Notes: generated by a model from the sequence alone, not told the origin. A stretch of 53,332 bases of DNA from an uncultured Oscillospiraceae bacterium (GCA_900543555.1 UQRL01000014.1:1-53332), one strand, 5' to 3'; shown: positions 43,710 through 52,842, numbered from the stretch's first letter. Translations and numbers: made by a program.

Positions 43710-45107
43710 TCATTCCAGCACACGGAAGGCTTTCCATCTGCCGCCTTTGTAGCGCAGCAGCAGAATAACCGCCTTGACGCACCAGTCCCCCGCCATGGCC
43801 AGGGCAATGCCGATGACCCCCAGGTGCAGCCACACCCCCATCAGGACAGACAGGGCCACCCGCACCACAATGGTGGAAAACAGGGAAATATACATGGTAA
43901 ACTTCACATCTCCGGCGGCACGCAGCCCGTTGGAAAAGGGGCCGGAGATGGGATAGGCCACGGCGTTGAAGATATTGTGGATCACCACCAGCCAAAGCAC
44001 CAAGTTTTTGGCTTCGGGGGAGAGGTCATAGAACAGGAGCATCACCGGGGTGGCCAAAAGCACCAAGGCGTTCCAGGCGATGGAGATGAAAAAGGTCAGC
44101 CGGGTAAGCTTTCTCATGTAGTAATCTGCGGCGTCCACGTCCCCCGCGCCCATGCACTGTCCCACCACAGTGATGAAAGCGGGGCCCATGGCAGACCCCA
44201 CCAGCGCCGCCAAAGACCAAATGCTCTGGGCCACGCCATTGGCGGCGATCTGCACGGTGCCAAACATGGCGGTGATGGAGCTTAACGCCACTTTCGCCAG
44301 CTGGAACAGGCCGTTCTCGATGGAGTTGGGCACAGCGATGCCCAACAGCCTGCGCACCATGCTGCTGTTCCAGGTGAAGAGGCCGCCCCAAGTGAGGGCA
44401 GCTGGATTTTTCCCCAAAAAGCAAAGCACCGTCATGGCCACGGCCGCAAATACCCGGGAGATCGTAGAAGGCCAGGCCACGCCAGCCACTCCCGCGTGAA
44501 GGACAAAAATGCCGATAGCGTTTCCCACCACGTTGATGGCGTTCATCACCAGGGAGACATGCATGGTCACCTTGGTCTTGTTCATGCTGCGGTACAGGGC
44601 CGCGCCGGCGTTGTACAGGGCCAGGGCCGGATAGGAATAAGCGGAGATGCGCAGATAGACCAGGCCGGCCTGCATCACGTCCGGCTCCACCTGCCCAAAG
44701 AGCAGCCCCAGCAGAGGGCGGTCCCACAGCAGGGTCGCCCCCATGCACACCAGGGAAAACAAAAGGGAGAGCAGGTACAGCTGCCCTGCGGCCAGGCTGC
44801 TGTTCTTCCGGTCCCTGCTGCCGATATACTGGCTGACCACCACCGCCCCGCCGGAGGCCAGGGCCGTGAACAGAAAAATGAAAAAGATGTTCAGCATGTT
44901 CACCAGGGAAACGCCGGACACAGCGGTCTCTCCCGCATAGCTGACCATCAGCGTGTCGGCAATGCCCACCAGCATGGCCAGCAGCTGCTCCACGAACAGC
45001 GGCACAATCAGTTTTTTCAGGTCCGAGTTGGAGAACAGCTTCTGCCCCTCTTCCACCTGCTGACCGGGCTCCAAAAGCCTGCTCCATATGCCTTTGAACG
45101 GCTGCAT
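43710..45107 (-). CDS. MATE family efflux transporter
   Basis: A 465-residue membrane protein of the MATE family with about twelve TM helices. FSNSDLKKLIVPLFVEQLLAMLVGIADTLMVSYAGETAVSGVSLV is the usual first-helix region, and GSAMGPAFITVVGQCMGAGD marks the start of the second half. The N-terminal 25 residues form a soluble extension. The ATG follows GGAGAAAGG. It has its own promoter with a palindrome in the spacer. The substrate is unknown. It is not a close copy of the MATE gene at 0.3 kb. Confidence 0.9.
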   Translation of the reverse strand: MQPFKGIWSRLLEPGQQVEEGQKLFSNSDLKKLIVPLFVEQLLAMLVGIADTLMVSYAGETAVSGVSLVNMLNIFFIFLFTALASGGAVVVSQYIGSRDRKNSSLAAGQLYLLSLLFSLVCMGATLLWDRPLLGLLFGQVEPDVMQAGLVYLRISAYSYPALALYNAGAALYRSMNKTKVTMHVSLVMNAINVVGNAIGIFVLHAGVAGVAWPSTISRVFAAVAMTVLCFLGKNPAALTWGGLFTWNSSMVRRLLGIAVPNSIENGLFQLAKVALSSITAMFGTVQIAANGVAQSIWSLAALVGSAMGPAFITVVGQCMGAGDVDAADYYMRKLTRLTFFISIAWNALVLLATPVMLLFYDLSPEAKNLVLWLVVIHNIFNAVAYPISGPFSNGLRAAGDVKFTMYISLFSTIVVRVALSVLMGVWLHLGVIGIALAMAGDWCVKAVILLLRYKGGRWKAFRVLE

Positions 45108-45321
45108 CCTTTCTCCACGCTCCCAACGAATTTTTCACACTTATTATACCGGGGCAGCCCTGCCCCTGTCCAATACCTGGTAAGAATCCCACAACATGCT
45201 TGAGGGGCATTTGTCCCTTTCATCCATGCTCACCCCTGCTAAAGATGCCACTCAAAAAAGAAATAAACGATTTGTAAATTTTCTCTATTTTTGTGGACTT
45301 TTTCGGTGGGCCTGGTATAAT
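45108..45321. promoter_or_regulatory. Divergent promoters of the second MATE gene and the Ca2+ ATPase leader
   Basis: Minus strand: TATAAT (45148-45143) with TGGACA (45072-offset region, 45172-45167) 18 bases upstream. The spacer is almost filled by the palindrome GGGGCAG-CC-CTGCCCC (45151-45166), a likely operator. Plus strand: extended -10 TGGTATAAT (45313-45321) without a good -35. The bases between 45175 and 45290 show nothing clear. Confidence 0.6.
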
Positions 45322-45353
45322 GAGAATACTGACTCAGCGAGGAGGCATCTCAA

Positions 45354-45494
45354 TTGAATCTCCCCTTACACCCGTCCTGGAGTGGGCCGCGCAGCACCTT
45401 TTTTGCGCCCCTGCTCTGGGACAGCCTGTTTTTCAGGCAGTCTGTGGGAGAACTGGGTCTTTTCTTGACCCCCCAAATGGTTACCCCCTTCTAG
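45354..45494 (+). CDS. Small ORF (46 residues) in the Ca2+ ATPase leader
   Basis: A TTG start at 45354 has AGGAGG (45340-45345) at exactly 8 bases, directly after an extended -10 promoter, and the frame stays open to TAG 45492. The product begins MNLPLHPSWSGPRSTFF and is rich in Leu, Phe and Pro (APLLWDSLFF, LGLFLTP), possibly with one short membrane segment. It ends 54 bases before the ATPase start. TTG starts are used elsewhere here (ogt, the ABC gene at 32951, the ATPase), so it is plausible as a small protein or a leader peptide. I know no homolog. Confidence 0.45.
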   Translation: MNLPLHPSWSGPRSTFFAPLLWDSLFFRQSVGELGLFLTPQMVTPF

Positions 45495-45548
45495 CCAGAA
45501 AACATTCATCTGGATCGCTTGACAGAAAAAAGTAAGGAGGAATCTCGT

Positions 45549-48167
45549 TTGACCCCTCACAACACACCCCAGGAGGACCTGCTCAAGGAACTGCGCACCT
45601 CGTTAGAGGCGGGCCTCTCCAGCCAGGAGGCCCAACAGCGCCTTGGGCAATATGGGGAAAACAAACTGGCTGAAAAGAAGAAAAAGACCAACCTGCAGCG
45701 CTTTTTAGAGCAGTTCAAGGACGCCATGATCATCATTCTGCTGCTGGCCGCGGCAGTGAGCTTTGTGGTGGCCTGCTTTGGCCACGACCCCATGGAGTTC
45801 TTTGAGCCGCTGCTCATCCTGCTGATCGTTGTGCTCAACGCCGTGCTGGGCATGGTGCAGGAGGCCAAGGCGGAAAAAGCCCTGGATGCCCTGAAAAGCA
45901 TGTCCGCCCCCCATGCCCGGGTCCTTCGGGATGGGAAAGAACAGGTCATCGACGCCGCCCAGCTGGTGCCCGGCGACGTCATCCGCTTGGAGGCCGGGGA
46001 CTTCATCCCCGCGGACGCCCGGCTGCTGAAAAGCGTCAGCTTAAAGAGCGAGGAGTCCGCCCTCACCGGCGAAAGCGTCCCCAGCGAAAAGGACGCCGCC
46101 GCCCTTGTGGAGGAGAAAGCCCCCTTGGGGGACCGCAGCAACATGGTGTTCTCCGGCTGCTCTGTCACATATGGAACTGCCACGGCGGTGGTCACTGGGA
46201 CAGGGATGAACACAGAGATGGGCAAAATCGCCGGCCTGCTGGAAGGGGAAGAGGAGGGCCAGACCCCCCTGCAGCAGAAGCTGGCCCAGCTGGGAAAATA
46301 CCTGGGCTTTGTGGCCCTGGCAGCCTGCGCGGTCATTTTTGTGGTGGGGCTGGCGGGCGGCATCAACGTGCTGGAAATCTTTATGACCGCCGTCTCTCTG
46401 GCGGTTTCCGCCATCCCTGAGGGCCTGCCCGCCATTGTCACCATCGTGCTGGCCATCGGCGTGCAGCGGATGGTAAAGAAAAACGCCCTCATCCGCCGCC
46501 TGCCTGCCGTGGAAACTCTGGGCAGCGCCTCGGTAATCTGCTCGGACAAGACCGGCACCCTGACCCAGAACCGCATGACCCTGGTAAAGCTCTGGGTAAA
46601 CGGAGAGCCGGAACTTGAGGCCGTTTCCACCTCCAACACCCAGGCCGCCCGGGAACTGCTGCGCTACGGCGCCCTGTGCTGCGACGGTTCAGTGGTCTAC
46701 AAAGAGGACGGCACCGAGCAGCATATAGGCGACCCCACCGAGACCTCCATTCTGGTGGCGGCCCACAAAAACGGCATGGAGCAGGATGAGCTGAACCGGC
46801 AGTATCCCCGGCTGGCAGAGCTGCCCTTTGACTCTGACCGGAAGCTGATGACCTCTGTCAACCAAATCGACGGGAAGATCGTGGCCATTGTCAAGGGCGC
46901 TTTCGACATGATGGCCGCCCGGTGCGTCTCTGGCAACCTGGAAGCCGCCAAGGAGAAAAACGACGAGATGAGCCGCGGCGCCCTGCGGGTGCTGGCGGTG
47001 GGCTATAAATTCTTGGAGAAGGCGCCGGAGGACCCCACCAGCGAGGAGCTGGAAAACGGCCTGACCCTTTTGGGCCTGGTGGGCATGATTGACCCGCCCC
47101 GTCCCGAGGCCAAGGCCGCGGTTGCCACCTGCCGCCAGGCCGGCATCAAGCCTGTGATGATCACCGGCGACCATGTGGTGACGGCCTCCGCCATCGCCAA
47201 AGAGCTGGGCATTCTGGGGGACGGAGACAAGGCCATCACCGGTGCCCAGCTGGACGCCATGACGGAGGAGCAGTTGGACCAAGAGGTGGAACACATCTCC
47301 GTGTACGCCCGGGTTTCCCCGGAGAACAAGATCCGCATTGTCAAGGCCTGGCAGCGCAAGGGCCAGGTGGTCTCTATGACCGGCGACGGCGTCAACGACG
47401 CCCCTGCCCTGAAGGCCGCGGACATCGGCTGTGCCATGGGCATCACCGGCACCGACGTGGCCAAGGGCGCCGCGGACATGACCCTCACCGACGACAACTT
47501 CGCCACCATTGTGGACGCTGTCCGGGAAGGCCGTGGCATCTACGCCAACATCAAGAAGGTGGTGGGCTTCCTGCTGGGCACCAATATCGGCGAGGTGCTC
47601 ACCGTGTTCTTTGCCATGATCCTGTGGCACAAGACGCCCCTGCTCTCCATGCAGCTTTTGTGGATCAACCTGGTGACGGACAGTCTGCCCGCCATCTCTC
47701 TGGGCATGGAAGCGGTGGAGGCCGACGTGATGGACCACAAGCCCAAGCCCAAGAGCGAGGGCATCTTTGCCCACGGACTGGGCATTCAGGTGGTGCTGCA
47801 GGGCTGTATGTTCGCCCTTTTAACCCTGGCGGCCTTTGTGCTGGGCCAGCGCTTCGGCGGCAGCCTGGAGGCCGGCCAGACCATGGCCTTTATGGTGCTG
47901 GCCCTGACCCAGATTGTTCAATCCTTCAACATGCGCAGCCAGCGCTCTCTCTTCGCCATCGGCCCCTTCTCCAATAAGAAGCTGAATGGCGCCGCCCTGC
48001 TGAGCCTGGCGCTGGTGTGCCTGGTGCTGTTCACCCCGGTGCGCATCGCTTTTGGGCTGGTGCTGCTGCCCGCCTGGCTATACCTGGTGGGCCTGGGGCT
48101 GATTTTGGTTCCCCTGCCCGTGATGGAGCTGGCCAAAGCCATTGGACTGGTGCGGCACCGGCATTAA
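45549..48167 (+). CDS. P-type Ca2+-transporting ATPase (PMCA/SERCA-like)
   Basis: An 872-residue P2-type ATPase that pumps Ca2+ (perhaps Mn2+) out of the cell. It has the cation ATPase N-terminus, TGES in the actuator (EESALTGESVPSEKD), PEGLPAIVTIVLAIGVQRM with the TM4 ion-site PEGL, the phosphorylation site SDKTGTLTQNRM, TGDGVNDAPALKAADIG and the TM5-6 helices with NIGEVLTVFF and LLWINLVTDSLPAISLG. Start TTG 45549 has AAGGAGG 7 bases upstream; an earlier in-frame TTG (45519) lacks one. A leader of about 220 bases with a small ORF precedes it. It is monocistronic. Confidence 0.93.
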   Translation: MTPHNTPQEDLLKELRTSLEAGLSSQEAQQRLGQYGENKLAEKKKKTNLQRFLEQFKDAMIIILLLAAAVSFVVACFGHDPMEFFEPLLILLIVVLNAVLGMVQEAKAEKALDALKSMSAPHARVLRDGKEQVIDAAQLVPGDVIRLEAGDFIPADARLLKSVSLKSEESALTGESVPSEKDAAALVEEKAPLGDRSNMVFSGCSVTYGTATAVVTGTGMNTEMGKIAGLLEGEEEGQTPLQQKLAQLGKYLGFVALAACAVIFVVGLAGGINVLEIFMTAVSLAVSAIPEGLPAIVTIVLAIGVQRMVKKNALIRRLPAVETLGSASVICSDKTGTLTQNRMTLVKLWVNGEPELEAVSTSNTQAARELLRYGALCCDGSVVYKEDGTEQHIGDPTETSILVAAHKNGMEQDELNRQYPRLAELPFDSDRKLMTSVNQIDGKIVAIVKGAFDMMAARCVSGNLEAAKEKNDEMSRGALRVLAVGYKFLEKAPEDPTSEELENGLTLLGLVGMIDPPRPEAKAAVATCRQAGIKPVMITGDHVVTASAIAKELGILGDGDKAITGAQLDAMTEEQLDQEVEHISVYARVSPENKIRIVKAWQRKGQVVSMTGDGVNDAPALKAADIGCAMGITGTDVAKGAADMTLTDDNFATIVDAVREGRGIYANIKKVVGFLLGTNIGEVLTVFFAMILWHKTPLLSMQLLWINLVTDSLPAISLGMEAVEADVMDHKPKPKSEGIFAHGLGIQVVLQGCMFALLTLAAFVLGQRFGGSLEAGQTMAFMVLALTQIVQSFNMRSQRSLFAIGPFSNKKLNGAALLSLALVCLVLFTPVRIAFGLVLLPAWLYLVGLGLILVPLPVMELAKAIGLVRHRH

Positions 48168-48198
48168 CACAAAGACCATAAGACAGCTTGCAAACCGC

Positions 48199-48243
48199 AA
48201 AAGCCGCGGCCTCTCCAAAGGAGCAGCCGCGGCTTTTCTTTTT
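48199..48243. terminator. Bidirectional terminator
   Basis: AAAAGCCGCGGC and GCCGCGGCTTTT around CTCTCCAAAGGAGCA, with CTTTTTT beyond. It lies between the ATPase (+) and the GH91 gene (-). Confidence 0.85.
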
Positions 48244-49586
48244 TACCTGCCCGGGGCAGGGGTAGGCCGGAACGCGTTCTCTGTCCGATCCAAAACCACC
48301 TGGTCCTCCCGGCCGGAGTCCAACACAATATTGTCCCCCGCCTGGGCGTCCACCTGGACTGTAACCAAGGGTACCGGCTGCGCGTTGGCAATGCTCAACA
48401 TGGCCCCCACCTGAGCAGAATAACAGGAGTCCTCCTTGCCGGCAGGCGCGGGGGCGGATTCTGTCACACCCACCATATAGTTGGAAGCAATGTAGTTTCC
48501 ATAGCCAGAGGCAACGCGGACAATTACTGGGCGAACCCCTTGGGGGCGGATATACTCCTGGTCTATGACCTCGGAAAAATGGTTCCCAATCAAAGAATTG
48601 TGGAACCCCTCTATATGGACCAGGCCATAGGCGTCATCCAGGCCGTTATCATGGCTTTGCATGGGGGGCCAAGGTTCCCGGGAACGGTAGAAATGGTTGC
48701 TGGAGACCAGGTTTTCCGCGCAGTTGCTGTCCATTTCCAACATGCCTGGATAAAACGAATGGAAGCGGTTTCCTGTAATTGAGGAGCGGGCCACCCCAGA
48801 CAGGTGGACGCTGCTTTTCCCCCGGGGAAACACATTGTTTGAGGAGACAAGAAGCCCCCCAAAGTTCTGGGCATAGATAGAATACCCCTTGTAGCCTGCG
48901 CCCAGCAGGTTTTCTGTCACCTTGCTGGCCTGGCCCCAACCCCGCAACTCGATGCAGCTCCCACACTCCGCGATGAAATTGTCATGGATGCTCAGCGCGT
49001 CCGCATGGTAGATAACCACCCCATGTTCCAAATAAACCATACCCATCCCGTTTAATCGGAACGAATCTTGGGCGCTTGCCACATAAATTCCCGTCTTCCC
49101 GTTAACATAGGTGTTTTCCGGATCATCCCGGCCGCCATCCTCTACAAAGTGCAGGCCGTCAATGCAGAAGTTCTCAAATTCCACCGAACTGATGCGGGGG
49201 TCGCCCTCCCGGTTGATATAAAATGCCGCCCCAGAGGTTTCATCCCCCGGGTCGGGAACCAGGTCCACTAGCACACGGCTCCCTCCCGGCCACATCTCAT
49301 GCAGACTGGGCCACTGTTCCCTGGGAAGATTATACCGGATGCTGGAAGACACAAAGCCATGGCCCGAGCCCATAATTTTAACATAGCTGCGATCAATGAC
49401 CACCTGGGTGCGCAGGTGATAATCTCCAGGCGGGAGGTAGATCACTGCCCCGGGCTTTCCCCCTTCATGGAAATCCGTCTGGCTTTGATGGGCTTTTAGA
49501 TCTTCCAAAATACTATTAATGACCTGGCCTATGTCTTCCTGCGCATTTCCAATAGGCCACTGTGTCACGTCGTAATAATTCCCCAC
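48243..49586 (-). CDS. GH91 family enzyme: difructose anhydride hydrolase / inulin fructotransferase
   Basis: A 447-residue right-handed beta-helix protein that closely follows the GH91 pattern: GKPGAVIYLPPGDYHLRTQVVIDRSYVKIMGSGHGF, NGKTGIYVASAQDSFRLNGMGMVYLEHGVVIYHADAL, HDNFIAECGSCIELRGWGQASKV, SSNNVFPRGKSS and RFHSFYPGMLEMDSNCAENLVSSNHF. GH91 enzymes either split inulin into difructose anhydrides (DFA I or III) or hydrolyse DFA III to inulobiose. No signal peptide is present, so a cytoplasmic DFA hydrolase is more likely than a secreted inulin lyase. GTG 49586 is the only start; AAAGGCGG lies 9 bases upstream. Promoter TTGACA-N17-TATATT (49653-49625). GC content is visibly lower than in the ATPase gene, which may point to transfer. 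Confidence 0.85.
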   Translation of the reverse strand: MGNYYDVTQWPIGNAQEDIGQVINSILEDLKAHQSQTDFHEGGKPGAVIYLPPGDYHLRTQVVIDRSYVKIMGSGHGFVSSSIRYNLPREQWPSLHEMWPGGSRVLVDLVPDPGDETSGAAFYINREGDPRISSVEFENFCIDGLHFVEDGGRDDPENTYVNGKTGIYVASAQDSFRLNGMGMVYLEHGVVIYHADALSIHDNFIAECGSCIELRGWGQASKVTENLLGAGYKGYSIYAQNFGGLLVSSNNVFPRGKSSVHLSGVARSSITGNRFHSFYPGMLEMDSNCAENLVSSNHFYRSREPWPPMQSHDNGLDDAYGLVHIEGFHNSLIGNHFSEVIDQEYIRPQGVRPVIVRVASGYGNYIASNYMVGVTESAPAPAGKEDSCYSAQVGAMLSIANAQPVPLVTVQVDAQAGDNIVLDSGREDQVVLDRTENAFRPTPAPGR

Positions 49587-49624
49587 AGGACATCCCGCCT
49601 TTAGAATGAAATTTACTCAAATCA

Positions 49625-49653
49625 AATATAATATATCCGTTTCCGTCTGTCAA
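49625..49653 (-). promoter_or_regulatory. Promoter of the GH91 gene
   Basis: On the minus strand TTGACA (49653-49648), 17 bases, TATATT (49630-49625). The ABC remnant's stop codon lies only 19 bases further upstream, so the GH91 promoter is just past that gene's end. Confidence 0.8.
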
Positions 49654-49671
49654 CCTGTCCCCAAAGGGAAA

Positions 49672-51156
49672 TCATTCTGAACGCAGAGCGGCCACAGGGT
49701 CCTTTTTCGCGGCGCTCCGGGCGGGAACCAGCCCGGCAATGAGAGTGATGGCCATGCTCAGGGCCACTAAGATCAGCGCGGCGCCCAGAGGCAGGGAGGT
49801 GGTCAGGGTCTCCGCCCCCAGCAGCTGGCGTATCAGGCTGTTGATGGGAAGGGTCAGCAGGGCGGAGACCCCCACCCCAATGGTCCCCGCCAGCAAGCCG
49901 ATGATCAGCGTCTCCGCGTTGAACACCTGGGCAATGTTGCCCTTGGAAGCTCCAATGGCGCGGAGAATGCCAATCTCCTTGGTGCGCTCCAGCACCGAGA
50001 TGTGGGTGATAATGCCGATCATAATGCTGGAGACGATCAAGGACACCCCCACAAAGGCGATGAGCACATAGGAGATCATATCCACAATGGAGGTGATGGA
50101 GCCGGTGAGCAGGGCCACATAGTCGGTGTAGGTGATCTGGTCCTCCTCATCCCTTCCGGCGTTGTAGGCGGCAATACAGTCGGAGACCGCCTCCTCCGGG
50201 TCCGCGTCGGAGGGGACCAAGGCCCCGTCTTCGTCCCGGGAGTAGACGGAAAAGCGCACATCATAGGTGTAGACCACCCCGTTTTCCCCCAAATACTGCT
50301 GGATCTCGCTATTTGGGTCATCCAAATATTCCTCAAAGGAGGTCAGGTTGTTCTCCTTGATGCTGGCATTCAACGCCTCACTGGATTCCAGCAGGGAGTG
50401 GTCGGCCCACACGCCGTCCCGTTCTTCAGCAGAGCCCTCCGCTTCTCCTGCCTGGAGGCTTCCCATGGTGCCCATGATGCTGCTCATATCCACCGCCTCC
50501 GCTGTGATGGTGACGGGATAGGAGGTCATGGTCTCCCTTTGGATATCGGTGATGTAGCCATTCACCCCATGGGAGAAGGCCAGGATCAGCGCGATGCCGA
50601 TGATGCCGATGGAGCCGGCGAAGGCTGTAAGGACTGTGCGGCCCTTTTTCGTCCGCAGGTTGTTGAAGCTGAGGGCCAGGGAGGTGCCAAAGGACATCTT
50701 GGCCTTGCCCAGGTTGCGGTGCTCCAGCGGCTTTTCCGCGGGGGCGGGCGTATAGGGGTCCGAGTCGTCGATGATCTTCCCGTCCCGCAGCTTGACAATG
50801 CGGGTGGAATACCGCTGGGCCAGCTCTGGGTTGTGGGTGACCATCACCACCAGCCGGTCCTTGGCCACCCGTTTCAGAAGTTCCATGATCTGGATGCTGG
50901 TCTCGCTGTCCAAGGCGCCGGTGGGCTCATCAGCGAGGAGGATGTCCGGGTCGTTGACCAGGGCCCGGGCAATGGCCACCCGCTGCATCTGCCCGCCGGA
51001 CATCTGGCTGGGGCGCTTATGGAGCTGGTTTCCCAGCCCCACTTCCTCCAGGGCCTGTTTTGCCCGCTGCCGCCGCTCCCCCCTGGAGACGCCGCTGATG
51101 GTCAACGCCAGTTCCACGTTGGCCAGCACCGACTGGTGGGGGATCAGGTTGTAGCT
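49672..51156 (-). pseudogene. MacB-like ABC ATPase-permease fusion, 5'-truncated and probably internally shortened
   Basis: What remains begins [22 protein letters not shown], which in full genes lies after the Walker A segment. An in-frame TAA (51159-51157) sits directly before it, so about 90 N-terminal residues with Walker A are lost. Signature [14 protein letters not shown], Walker [13 protein letters not shown] and the FtsX/MacB permease (FNNLRTKKGRTVLTAFAGSIGIIGIALI ... RSAAKKDPVAALRSE) are intact. The outer domain is short: from memory homologs carry some 200-300 more residues between VRFSVYSRDEDG and CIAAYNAGRDEEDQITYTDY, so an internal deletion is likely. GTG 51129 has no ribosome site. 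The protein would not hydrolyse ATP. Confidence 0.75.
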
Positions 51157-51158
51157 TT

Positions 51159-51188
51159 AGTATACCTTCCTTGGGCCTGATATGTCAA
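51159..51188 (-). promoter_or_regulatory. Consensus-like promoter abutting the truncated ABC gene
   Basis: On the minus strand TTGACA (51188-51183), 18 bases, TATACT (51164-51159). The -10 ends 3 bases before the first ABC-derived codon, so transcription would begin inside the remnant with no leader. Confidence 0.6.
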
Positions 51189-51278
51189 TACATTGTCACT
51201 ACATTACTTGTTCTCTGTTATCTCTCCCATCCCTTGTTTTTTACTGTCATCCTCTAAAATGCTGCCAGTCCACCACAA

Positions 51279-51318
51279 AAAAAGAGATGCAGCTTCTCAA
51301 AAGCGCATCTCTTTTTTG
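51279..51318 (-). terminator. Terminator of the SLH gene
   Basis: AAAAAGAGATGC (51279-51290) and GCATCTCTTTTTT (51305-51317) form a symmetric stem with T-tracts on both strands. The rest of 51157-51446 has no gene. Confidence 0.75.
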
Positions 51319-51446
51319 CCGCGCAAAACCATCCCCGCAAGCCCCCGCCATTTTGCAGGGATTCCCGCCGCAAAGAAGGTCTGCGGGCCTAGCCCTGCTC
51401 AAAACGAGGATACACGCCTATCTCAATTGTGGCGTACCAAGGAGCT

Positions 51447-52745
51447 TTAGGGGATCATCTCGATCAACTCATAAATCTTTTTTATGGTCCACTCTTTATT
51501 GATAGACAGCCTTGTAAGGCTGGAAATGGTGCCTACCCACTCTACACTCTCCATTTCTGCCTGCAAGTCCTGCTCCCAAGATGCCAACTGCCGGTTCAAC
51601 TGGGCAAATTCCTCCGGAGGCAACACATACCCCAGGTATTGCACAATCCTCTCCATCAGGGTCTTCATGGTATCTACACAGTTTCCCAGAAGGTGCACGT
51701 TGGCGGTCTCGCTGACGGTTCTTTCCCACTCTGCCTCACAATATTCCGCCGCGCTTGCAAATTCCTCCCCCATATTTCCAGAGCGAAGCTGGAAGGAGAC
51801 CTGCTGGCCGCTGGGAGCCTCAGTAAAGAAAAGAGAGAAGGATTGTAATGCAGAGGAATAGTTCCAAGTAGGAACATTTCTAGCCGAATCCCCAAAAGAG
51901 ATCTTCACGGTGCAATTTCTCTCATCAATAGCATATGTAAAAGGAACAACGGCCGGGATAGGAGTGCCATAGAGGTTGATCCCCGTGCCATCAGCAAAAA
52001 ACTGGTAACAGTCCAAGGACTGCACAGACGCATTCCAGGGGTGGGATACCAGAGCGTCTTGGATCTCGCTTCCTTCCGGCTCTTGCTCCGCTATCCCTTT
52101 CAGCTTCATATCAAATTTCATAAACACACTGGCCGCTTCGGCACGCGTCAGATTTTGTGCCGGATGAAAGTATCCCTCATCGTCTCCCGCCATCAATCCC
52201 AGCGACCGAACCACATCAACCGCCTGTTCGGCCCATGAATCCACTTGTGCCGCATCTTTGAACGAAGAGACAGCGTCGGAGGCGGGAGGAAGCGAAATGT
52301 TTTCTATCTGAAGATAGTTGCGGAGAATCACAGCAATCTGCTGGCGGTTGATCGCTTTATTCGGTTCGAAGGTGGTATCGCTCGTACCGGCGACATACCC
52401 GTTGTCAAACGCCCAATTGACGTAGTCTGTGTACCAATTTTGGGGGACATCCATAAAACCCGCATCAGGAGCAGAGGCGACATTCGCCTCCGCAATCTTT
52501 GCGAGAACCGTTACAAACATAGCGCGGGTCATACTTCCCTCAGGAGAAAAGGTTCCATTTCCATTGCCTGCAAAGAGACCGTTCTCAACCACATAAGTGA
52601 CAGCGGGAGTATACCATGCACCATTTGGCACATCCGCGAACCGGGTTCCCGCAGCCTGTGCTGTCATCGTGCAGGGGGAAGCAGCCAAAAACAACGCGGC
52701 TGACAAAGCCACCGCCGTGATGTGTTTACTGAGCAATTTCCTCAT
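51447..52745 (-). CDS. Exported protein with three SLH domains and an unknown C-terminal region
   Basis: A 432-residue surface protein. The signal peptide ends around ASPCTMTAQA-A (about 31). Three S-layer homology domains follow: TRFADVPNGAWYTPAVTYVVENGLFAG (about 34-85), AGFMDVPQNWYTDYVNWAFDNGYVAG (about 94-145) and SSFKDAAQVDSWAEQAVDVVRSLGLMAG (about 160-215). They anchor the protein to pyruvylated cell-wall polymer. The C-terminus has a beta-rich part (about 230-330) and then a helical stretch with CEAEWERTVSE and PPEEFAQLNRQLASWEQDLQAE, which faintly recalls LprI/DUF1311 proteins. GGAAGGA precedes the ATG at 12 bases. The gene is less GC-rich than most of the window and lies between two truncated genes. 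Confidence 0.85.
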   Translation of the reverse strand: MRKLLSKHITAVALSAALFLAASPCTMTAQAAGTRFADVPNGAWYTPAVTYVVENGLFAGNGNGTFSPEGSMTRAMFVTVLAKIAEANVASAPDAGFMDVPQNWYTDYVNWAFDNGYVAGTSDTTFEPNKAINRQQIAVILRNYLQIENISLPPASDAVSSFKDAAQVDSWAEQAVDVVRSLGLMAGDDEGYFHPAQNLTRAEAASVFMKFDMKLKGIAEQEPEGSEIQDALVSHPWNASVQSLDCYQFFADGTGINLYGTPIPAVVPFTYAIDERNCTVKISFGDSARNVPTWNYSSALQSFSLFFTEAPSGQQVSFQLRSGNMGEEFASAAEYCEAEWERTVSETANVHLLGNCVDTMKTLMERIVQYLGYVLPPEEFAQLNRQLASWEQDLQAEMESVEWVGTISSLTRLSINKEWTIKKIYELIEMIP

Positions 52746-52833
52746 CTTGCTTCATTCCTTCCTTTTCATATGTAGAAAACCGAGGCCCTCTTACTTGATA
52801 TTTTAAGTTTAGCATAAGACATCCGTTCGTGTC

Positions 52834-52842
52834 ATTATAACA
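52834..52842 (-). promoter_or_regulatory. Extended -10 promoter of the SLH gene
   Basis: On the minus strand TGTTATAAT (52842-52834) within a very AT-rich region; no good -35 is seen. The leader is about 80 bases. Confidence 0.55.

Noticed and set aside
45322..45548. yybP-ykoY manganese riboswitch ahead of the P-type ATPase
   Set aside because: The conserved paired-loop sequences of that class were not found; the segment is better explained by a translated small ORF.
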